Positions 58,502 to 64,000 of a stretch of DNA of 64,000 nucleotides are shown here, one piece after another. The position numbers were made by a program, and so were the translations under genes. Positions within the stretch are counted from its first letter, which is position 1. Each line of letters begins with the position of its first letter. A model generated the notes under the pieces. It worked only from the letters and a program-made list of their open reading frames with translations. It was not told the origin of the DNA and did not search any database. The stretch lies in NCBI RefSeq assembly GCF_049705945.1, contig NZ_JBNAMV010000002.1, positions 30,821-94,820 of the forward strand. The letters run 5' to 3'. The stretch comes from Salarchaeum japonicum_A. Its GTDB lineage: Archaea > Halobacteriota > Halobacteria > Halobacteriales > Halobacteriaceae.

Positions 58502-60673
58502 TCATCCGTTCCGGGCCGCTGTGAACTCCGTCAGCTCCATCTCTCGTGTCTCTGCGAGTCTCCGTCGAATGTCTGTACGATTCCACCCGAGCGGCAACAG
58601 CACGCTCTCGACAGCTCGGACCAACTGCGTCTCGTAGTACGAGGCGTCGTAGGTCTCGATCTCCTCGTGGGCGAGGGCGACCCGGTCTCGCGAGGATTTC
58701 TCGTCGTCGACGACCACGTACTCGATATCCTGGCCCGGGTGGACTGCCAGTTCCTGCTCGCGGGCTCGCTTCAAGGCGGCCACGTTCTGGGTATTCTGTG
58801 AGTAGCCTTCCAGGGGCTTCGAGACACGGTTCCGCTCGACGAGCCGCTCCACTGCTACGTTGCCCGCCTGCAGTTCGTCGATAGCTCGTTCGAGCCGTCC
58901 GAGCACTGCGTCCGGTGACCGCGTGGTATCGAGCCGGTCGAGACAATCCCGCTGGACGTCCTCGATGAACGGCGGGGTCGAACGCTGTCGGGCTTCGATA
59001 CCTCTGATTTTGAAGTCGTCGCCGCCGGCGACCTTCCCGAAGTATTTCGTCAACGCACCAGCGTCGCTCTCGCGCTGCGGGACGAACGCCACCCAGTCGT
59101 AGTGGGCTTCGTGTTCGAGCCGAATCTCGACCTCTTCCGTGATTGCCGTCGCGAGCATCTCGAGGTCCTCGCGGTCCACGTCGTCGACGTCAGGGTCCGG
59201 CGTCACCCAGATGGAGTCAACGATGCCGTGGACGACGCGCCAGCCGCCGGCTTCCAGCCGCTGTTTCGCCGTCAGCAGAATTTCGCGAGCGAACGCGTTG
59301 ATTGCCTCGTGGCACTCGATGCGGCCGAACTTCGCGTTGCTGAACCCCTGATAGCCGAAGCAGGCGACGAGGATCCACTTCAGCGCTCCCGACCGTCCCT
59401 CGAGTTCCGCCAGTCGGTCCTCGTCGGGGTCGTCCCGTTCCTTCTCGCGACGGATGGCCGCCTTGATCTCGTCGCGCGCGTCGATGATCGGCTGTAGCAC
59501 GTCGACGAGGTAGCCCCGGTCGTCGCAGATCGAGTATCCGAGGCCGGGGACGTCGTCGCGGTCGCTGTGGCAGCTACACCGGATGACGTCCGGCGAGACG
59601 TTCCGGGTACAGATGATGTTCGGATACAACGAGGAGAAGTCGAGTTCGTGGACGTTCTCGTGGAGGCCGACCTCGGGTGCGAAGATGAAGCCGCCGCGGT
59701 CGGCATCGTGGAGCGTCCCCATCGACTTGTAGAACTCGTGGCGCCAGGAGTTCCACGGGACGAGGACGCCGCGGTCGTTGGCCTCACAGATTTGGATCGC
59801 CGTGAGGACGTTCCCGATTGACGCCCACGCGAGCTCCTGGACGGGCTTGTTCGAGCGCGACACGAGGTCGAGGACGCCCTCGAGGTTCGTCTCCCCGTAG
59901 AAGAACGTGTTCGATTCGTCGATGATCGCCCGGCCGGGCACGTTGTACCGTGCCGGCGAGTGGCCGACGCGACCGTAGCTCGAGTACGTCGACCGGCTCG
60001 CGAGCTGCTGGTAGTCGACGTCCGGCCACCGACTCAACGAGAAGTCGTCGACGCCGGCGTCCGTCGCCATCTCGTACAGCGTCGGGACGATCTCGCTCGT
60101 CGAACAGACCAAGACGTCCGGATCGTGTGCGTCGAGCGCCTCTTGGACGGCGGTCAGGATATCCGTCGGCGAGCCGGTGACGGTGTCGCCGGCGACGGAC
60201 AGCTCCCCATAGACGTCGTTGCTCGTTTCGGTCACCGGGACGCTGAGCCGGAGCGTCGACAGCTCGCTCGCCGGCGTCGGATCGGCGCCGGTCTCCAGAC
60301 AGTATCGGAACTCTCGCGAAAAGTCGACGTTGAAACAGGCGAGATCTCCGACTGGATAGTCCGACAGCTGACGCGCTTGCCGGGCGAGTGGAGTGACGCG
60401 GTTGATGTGGACGACGTCGACGGCGAGGACGGCCTCCTCGTCTCGTCGAAAGCCGGGGCGTCGCGTAACCATCTCGGTCGCGACGACGTCCGGGTGCTGG
60501 TCGTACACTGACTGGAGTATCGTGAGGTCGAGGTCGGCATCAGGGTCGCGAGCGGCGACGTAGAAGCGTGGGGTGTAGTCATCGCGCTCGGTCGCGACGG
60601 CGCCGTCGGCGGTTGCCTCCCACTCCAGGACGCGGCCGTCGTCCAGAAAGTCGATACTGAACGGCATCGTCAC
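58502..60673 (-). CDS. Family-B DNA polymerase, exonuclease motifs degenerate
   Basis: 723 residues from a GTG overlapping the upstream stop (721 from ATG 60667; numbering below uses the ATG). Polymerase motif A is ELDFSSLYPNII with Asp343, motif B is KWILVACFGYQG at 430-441 and motif C is GIVDS with Asp484. The usual YxDTDS of motif C is changed, but the catalytic Asp remains. The exonuclease I site expected as FDIE reads VPVTE (143-147), and exonuclease II reads VCSTSEI, so proofreading is probably lost. It may be a translesion or element-specific polymerase. Confidence 0.85.
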   Translation of the reverse strand: MTMPFSIDFLDDGRVLEWEATADGAVATERDDYTPRFYVAARDPDADLDLTILQSVYDQHPDVVATEMVTRRPGFRRDEEAVLAVDVVHINRVTPLARQARQLSDYPVGDLACFNVDFSREFRYCLETGADPTPASELSTLRLSVPVTETSNDVYGELSVAGDTVTGSPTDILTAVQEALDAHDPDVLVCSTSEIVPTLYEMATDAGVDDFSLSRWPDVDYQQLASRSTYSSYGRVGHSPARYNVPGRAIIDESNTFFYGETNLEGVLDLVSRSNKPVQELAWASIGNVLTAIQICEANDRGVLVPWNSWRHEFYKSMGTLHDADRGGFIFAPEVGLHENVHELDFSSLYPNIICTRNVSPDVIRCSCHSDRDDVPGLGYSICDDRGYLVDVLQPIIDARDEIKAAIRREKERDDPDEDRLAELEGRSGALKWILVACFGYQGFSNAKFGRIECHEAINAFAREILLTAKQRLEAGGWRVVHGIVDSIWVTPDPDVDDVDREDLEMLATAITEEVEIRLEHEAHYDWVAFVPQRESDAGALTKYFGKVAGGDDFKIRGIEARQRSTPPFIEDVQRDCLDRLDTTRSPDAVLGRLERAIDELQAGNVAVERLVERNRVSKPLEGYSQNTQNVAALKRAREQELAVHPGQDIEYVVVDDEKSSRDRVALAHEEIETYDASYYETQLVRAVESVLLPLGWNRTDIRRRLAETREMELTEFTAARNG

Positions 60674-60975
60674 GGGTTCGCGTCCGGTGGGGCGCTCTCT
60701 TGGTCATCGCGTGCTGCGACCGCGGCTTCGAGCTCCTCGAGGCGCTCTTCGTGGTCGTCGAGGCGGGACTCCTGTTCGAGATCGATGCTGAGCAGCGCCG
60801 GCAGCAGCGGATTCTGGTGGTTCAACAGCCCGCTCGCGTCGGCGTGCTCGCGGGCGTACTCGAACAGCCGGTCGAAGTGCGGCTGGTCGCGACGCCGCAG
60901 TGCCCGGCGGAACTCACCCCACCGCTCTTCGATTGCCCGCAGCGCATCTCGGTAGGTTGGGTTCGTACGCCCCAT
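60670..60975 (-). CDS. Small coiled-coil protein of the polymerase operon
   Basis: 101 residues from ATG 60975. RDALRAIEERWGEFRRALRRRDQPHFDRLFEYA is a basic helical segment, and LDDHEERLEELEAAV a short coiled coil. It lies 2 nt after the RecA-like gene and overlaps the polymerase start, so it is translated with both. Probably an adaptor of the polymerase. Confidence 0.65.
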   Translation of the reverse strand: MGRTNPTYRDALRAIEERWGEFRRALRRRDQPHFDRLFEYAREHADASGLLNHQNPLLPALLSIDLEQESRLDDHEERLEELEAAVAARDDQESAPPDANP

Positions 60976-60977
60976 CG

Positions 60978-61925
60978 CTATCGTCCTCCTGCCCCGGTTG
61001 CGGTCCACGCATCGAGCAAGGGGTCCGCAGTGGCCGCCACCGTCTCACCGTCAGCGGTGACGCCCGTCCCGACACCTTCCGGGGTCGGCGTCGACGGCGC
61101 CGGCGTCGTCGATTCCACGCCGACCTGCGTGGCGCGTGCCGCAAGCAGCTGTCGCCAGTACGCGAACGTCGTCTGGTAGTACGCGCCGTCGTCGACGGGA
61201 TAGACGAGCGTCTCGAAGTCTTTGCCGACGACCCGTGGCCCCATCCGAGTCTGCTCGCACTCCAGGTGGTGGTCGGCGACCGTCGCGACTGACTCGGTGA
61301 ATTCGTTTCGTTCGTTTCGCGTAACGAGCACCGGGATGTCGTACCCATCGGCGTAGGTCGCCAACCGGGCGAGAGTTCGGGCCTGGAGGGTTTTTGCGTG
61401 GGTCTCGCCAAGGGTATCGTCGGCGCGGTACTGGGCGTCGACGGCCGGCGCGACGATGAGGGCGGGGGTGTGGAGCGACGTGTTCTCGTCACGACTTGGC
61501 GCCCCTCGACCGGCCGCCCCGGCATCGGCGGTGGATGTCTGGATTACCTTATTCACCGCTGACGGGAGATCACAGACGGCGCCGTAGTGCTGGTAGGCGG
61601 TGAATCCGCGGGCGACGTGAATTCGGTTGAGCAACCGTTGACTGGGCGCGATCTGGGCGAGTGTCGTCGTCGTCGTCGCGTGACCATTTGCGTCGACCCA
61701 GAAGGCGGGCCCGTCGTGCAGGAGGAGATGGTCGAGTACGAGCGACTGCAGGATCGGGACGCCGCGGCCTCCCTCGACGTCGAGCAGCGTGATGCCGTCG
61801 CCGAGTGACGGCAACAACATCTCGTCCGTAGTCGGATCGGCCTGGTCAGCAAGGGACCGATTGCGGTCAGCGCCCCGTGTCGGCTGGTCCACCGCCAATC
61901 GGTTCGACATCGAGTGTTCTCCCAT
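60978..61925 (-). CDS. RecA/RadA-like protein with degenerate P-loop
   Basis: 315 residues from ATG 61925 (ATG 61910 also possible). LLDVEGGRGVPILQSLVLDHLLL is placed as Walker A of the RecA fold but lacks GK[ST]. ALIVAPAVDAQYRAD and IPVLVTRNERNEF fit later strands. The C-terminus is low-complexity (VESTTPAPSTPTPEG). First gene of the polymerase operon. It resembles in layout the bacterial ImuA-polymerase cassettes, where an inactive RecA-like protein assists a mutagenic polymerase. Confidence 0.65.
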   Translation of the reverse strand: MGEHSMSNRLAVDQPTRGADRNRSLADQADPTTDEMLLPSLGDGITLLDVEGGRGVPILQSLVLDHLLLHDGPAFWVDANGHATTTTTLAQIAPSQRLLNRIHVARGFTAYQHYGAVCDLPSAVNKVIQTSTADAGAAGRGAPSRDENTSLHTPALIVAPAVDAQYRADDTLGETHAKTLQARTLARLATYADGYDIPVLVTRNERNEFTESVATVADHHLECEQTRMGPRVVGKDFETLVYPVDDGAYYQTTFAYWRQLLAARATQVGVESTTPAPSTPTPEGVGTGVTADGETVAATADPLLDAWTATGAGGR

Positions 61926-62081
61926 ACTCGATTAGTTGTCTGCGTTCCGGATAAGCCGCGGCGTGTCGCTTCCGCGTTTCAGGAAACTCGATGTGATCCC
62001 CTCCAATCCCGGTACAGTCCCGAGTAGTCTCCGTTAGGATCCTGTTTCCGAGAATAGTTCCTGAATCGAGCGTACTTCGTG

Positions 62082-62123
62082 TTAACCAACACCCGGCCGT
62101 ATTGACGGCGGTGTGTTGGTTAA
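62082..62123. repeat. TTAACCAACA/TGTTGGTTAA palindrome, copy 8
   Basis: Perfect arms 62082-62091 and 62114-62123, spacer 22 bases, between the divergent polymerase operon and the 62198 gene. Confidence 0.85.
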
Positions 62124-62197
62124 ACCTACCCAGCTGCAGTCTCGAGCCTGACTGCTCGGAATGTTAATGCTCAACGCCACGTTGGAAGAGGTGCTCT

Positions 62198-62788
62198 ATG
62201 AGCTATCCACGAACCCACGTCGACCACCGAAACCCCGACCACCACGAGTCAATGCACCCAACCCGAAATATCGTGAACGCCCACGTTGTTGCCGGGGAAT
62301 TCCTCACTTCGCGGTACCACGAGGCGCTTCAAACTGTTCTCCATCCCCTCGGCGAGTCTCTGGACACCAAAGACCAACATGCGCTCAACGACCTTGGCAT
62401 TGTCCATGCTAATGGTTCCTTGAACGAGCTTTCCCCTATCGTTCGCACATACATCAAACTCGATGAGTATTGGACACGCACCCATCGTACTGCGCTCAAC
62501 GAACTATTTGCTGATCGACGTGCTCACGTCCTGAGTTGCTGTACGCGGTTCCTTTCTGAGTTCCCTCGACACACTCTTGAAGCCGAATCTGGCCGTTCCG
62601 GAACTGCGCTGGATACTACCCTTGCTCCGCTTCTCGAGTGCGGATTTCTCTCGCACACAGATGATGAGAAAACCTCATACTCTGTTGATGAACACCACGC
62701 GCTATATCGACCGACTGAACGGCTCTTCGACGCACTTCTTGAACAAGCAGCTGTTCTCTGTGAGCTTCTGCCGCCGACCGAGCTCTAA
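62198..62788 (+). CDS. Uncharacterised helical protein
   Basis: 196 residues, His-rich and less acidic than neighbours. NDLGIVHANGSLNELSPIVRTYIKLDEYW and a CCTRFLSEFPRHTLE helix suggest an all-helical, possibly winged-helix protein. No family is recognised. Codon use is less GC-biased than in the adjoining SRAP gene. Confidence 0.58.
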   Translation: MSYPRTHVDHRNPDHHESMHPTRNIVNAHVVAGEFLTSRYHEALQTVLHPLGESLDTKDQHALNDLGIVHANGSLNELSPIVRTYIKLDEYWTRTHRTALNELFADRRAHVLSCCTRFLSEFPRHTLEAESGRSGTALDTTLAPLLECGFLSHTDDEKTSYSVDEHHALYRPTERLFDALLEQAAVLCELLPPTEL

Positions 62789-62853
62789 TCGACGATTCAG
62801 AGCCGTTCACATTTCCAGATACGTTGAAGACTCTCCCGGCCGGACCCGGATGT

Positions 62854-63540
62854 ATGTGTGGCCGGAACTCGCTCTTCATCGACCAAGTAGACCTCGAGGC
62901 CCGCTTCGAAGCCGAGGTCGTCGCGGACGGCGGGTACACCCCCCGATACAACATCGCACCTGGCGACGACCTCCACATCATCACAAACGAGGCTTCCGAC
63001 GAGATCGACGCCTACCACTGGGGGTTGATTCCGTTCTGGGCGGACGAACCCGAGGAGGGCATCATCAACGCTCGTTCCGAGACTGCCGACGAGAAACGCG
63101 TCTTCGAGCGGGCGTGGGAATCACGCCCCTGCCTCGTCCCCTCGTCAGGGTTCTACGAATGGAAATCACCGAACGGCGGGTCGAAGCAGCCCTTCCGGAT
63201 TTACCGGGAGGACGACCCCGCATTCGCGATGGCCGGGCTCTGGGACGTCTGGGAAGGCGACGACGAGGAGATCTCGTGCGTCACGATTCTCACGACGGAG
63301 CCGAACGACCTGATGAACTCAATCCACGACCGGATGCCGGTCGTCCTCCCGAAGGACGCTGAGTCCGACTGGCTCGCCGCAGACCCGGACACCCGCAAGG
63401 AACTGTGCCAGCCGTACCCGAAGGACGATCTGGACGCCTACGAGATTTCGACGCGGGTCAACAACCCCGGCAACGACGATCCCCAGGTCATCGAGCCACT
63501 GGACCACGAGCAATCGGGCCTCGGCGAATTCAGTTCCTGA
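62854..63540 (+). CDS. SRAP-domain protein (HMCES/YedK family)
   Basis: 228 residues. The start must be ATG 62854 so that the catalytic Cys is residue 2 (MCGRNS) after Met removal. Other SRAP landmarks are NIAP with Asn33, NARSET at 72-77, Glu102 in FYEWK and His158 in HDRMPVVL. SRAP proteins form a covalent bond with abasic sites in single-stranded DNA and shield them. On this element it could protect single-stranded intermediates of replication or transfer. Confidence 0.9.
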   Translation: MCGRNSLFIDQVDLEARFEAEVVADGGYTPRYNIAPGDDLHIITNEASDEIDAYHWGLIPFWADEPEEGIINARSETADEKRVFERAWESRPCLVPSSGFYEWKSPNGGSKQPFRIYREDDPAFAMAGLWDVWEGDDEEISCVTILTTEPNDLMNSIHDRMPVVLPKDAESDWLAADPDTRKELCQPYPKDDLDAYEISTRVNNPGNDDPQVIEPLDHEQSGLGEFSS

Positions 63541-63558
63541 TAGCTGACGGGGTCACGG

Positions 63559-64000
63559 TTACTGCATCGGCGACGCCGCCGCTGAATCGACGAGCGAGTA
63601 CTCTCGGTCCCGACTCGTCCCTTCCGCCTCGAGGAGGTTGTACTGCTCCATCTTCGAGAGGTACGTACGGATAGTCCGCTTCGTCCGTGGGTCATCGACG
63701 TCCTCGGAGTAGCGTTCGTGGATCTCGCTCGGCCCGACCGGGCCGTGCTCCCGAACGATGTCGTAGACGACGCGCTGGTGCGGCGTGAGTGAATCGAGGC
63801 TCTTCTGCTTGATTTGGGCCCGAGCATCCTCGGCAGCGTCCAGGAGAATGTCGTCGGTGATGCGTTCGTGGTTCTCGCGATCAGCCTTGCCGGCGGCCGT
63901 TCGAAGGATGCCGATTGCGAGGCGGGCGTCGCCGGCGGCCGCGTCGGCGATGCGATAGAGTTGGTCGTCGGTGATGACGTCCTCATCGAGTCCCCACTTT
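63559..64000 (-). CDS. Second Orc1/Cdc6 protein, C-terminal part, cut by right edge
   Basis: The minus-strand frame runs from the right edge (first full codon 63999) to a TAA at 63559, giving 146 residues. DDQLYRIADAAAGDARLAIGILRTAA is the Sensor-2 region of Orc1/Cdc6. LTPHQRVVYDIVREHGPVGPSEIHERY...TIRTYLSKMEQYNLL is its winged-helix domain. No start is inside the window. It diverges in sequence from the 57060-58328 protein, so it is a different Orc1 lineage. Confidence 0.82.
   Translation of the reverse strand, partial: KWGLDEDVITDDQLYRIADAAAGDARLAIGILRTAAGKADRENHERITDDILLDAAEDARAQIKQKSLDSLTPHQRVVYDIVREHGPVGPSEIHERYSEDVDDPRTKRTIRTYLSKMEQYNLLEAEGTSRDREYSLVDSAAASPMQ

Noticed and set aside
7609..62123. 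Reading the TTAACCAACA palindromes as integron attC sites
   Set aside because: The arms contain AAC and GTT but do not fit the RYYYAAC/GTTRRRY boxes, there is no integron-type integrase next to an array, and most genes lack a copy.
63438..63986. 182-residue minus-strand frame at the right edge
   Set aside because: Ser/Thr/Arg-rich shadow. Another minus-strand frame through the right edge gives a clear Orc1/Cdc6 C-terminus.
1..64000. CRISPR array, tRNA or rRNA genes
   Set aside because: I looked for regularly spaced direct repeats, tRNA arms and conserved rRNA stretches and saw none; a covariance-model search would be needed to exclude a tRNA formally.

Overview
The window is haloarchaeal (class Halobacteria). 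The proteins are very acidic, resident genes are GC-rich, and several genes have a TATA box about 25-35 nt upstream of a leaderless start. Archaeal replication and transcription proteins are present: two Orc1/Cdc6 (one cut by the right edge), a PriS/PriL-like primase pair, an RPA-like OB-fold protein, family-B polymerase and TFB. Together with a conjugation gene cluster, an origin and many accessory modules, this points to a large conjugative plasmid or integrative element rather than a chromosome core. I saw no rRNA, tRNA or CRISPR array.

Layout. 1-6 kb: transposase cut by the left edge, a tyrosine recombinase, then an AT-richer patch with a C2H2-HNH protein, a CoiA-like nuclease and an unknown gene. 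6.1-7.6 kb: histone-like protein and exonuclease VII (xseA, xseB). 7.8-19.3 kb: one tightly packed + strand operon for a type IV secretion/conjugation machine (pilin-like protein, secreted anchored protein, Tat lipoprotein, VirB6-like, VirB4 partner, VirB4 ATPase, VirD4-like coupling protein with a fused nuclease-like domain). 19.4-20.8 kb: TnpB element with a divergent 44-residue partner. 20.9-23.3 kb: PriS-like/PriL-like primase pair. 23.4-25.1 kb: PIN protein plus Panacea-like partner. 25.8-56.5 kb: a long series of small, mostly uncharacterised + strand genes. Cargo modules are inserted among them: wHTH/PIN, a second PIN/partner pair, a short Argonaute with a nuclease partner, a 700-residue HEAT/nuclease-like protein, an Mrr-like nuclease, a PIN-like/DUF4365 pair and an AbiEi/AbiEii-like pair. 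56.5-58.5 kb: replication origin with repeats on both sides of orc1. 58.5-61.9 kb: polymerase B, a small protein and a RecA-like protein in one operon. 62.2-64 kb: unknown gene, SRAP protein and the C-terminal part of a second Orc1/Cdc6.

Two dispersed non-coding elements organise the window. The first is a leader found 17 times between 25.8 and 53.5 kb: usually a short T-run followed at once by a GC-rich inverted repeat, always on the + strand and mostly 10-70 nt before a start codon. It marks the resident small genes and is absent from the cargo modules. The second is a palindrome with arms TTAACCAACA and TGTTGGTTAA separated by 21-23 variable bases. It occurs eight times between 7.6 and 62.1 kb, often just after a stop codon. 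I recognise neither as a described element.

How it fits together: Orc1, the origin repeats, the primase pair, RPA-like protein and PolB would replicate the element. The secretion operon would transfer it. ArdC would protect it on entry, and the toxin-antitoxin and nuclease modules would stabilise it and exclude competitors. The extra TFB could give it its own transcription programme. These roles are inferred from family membership and context; start sites of many small genes are uncertain.
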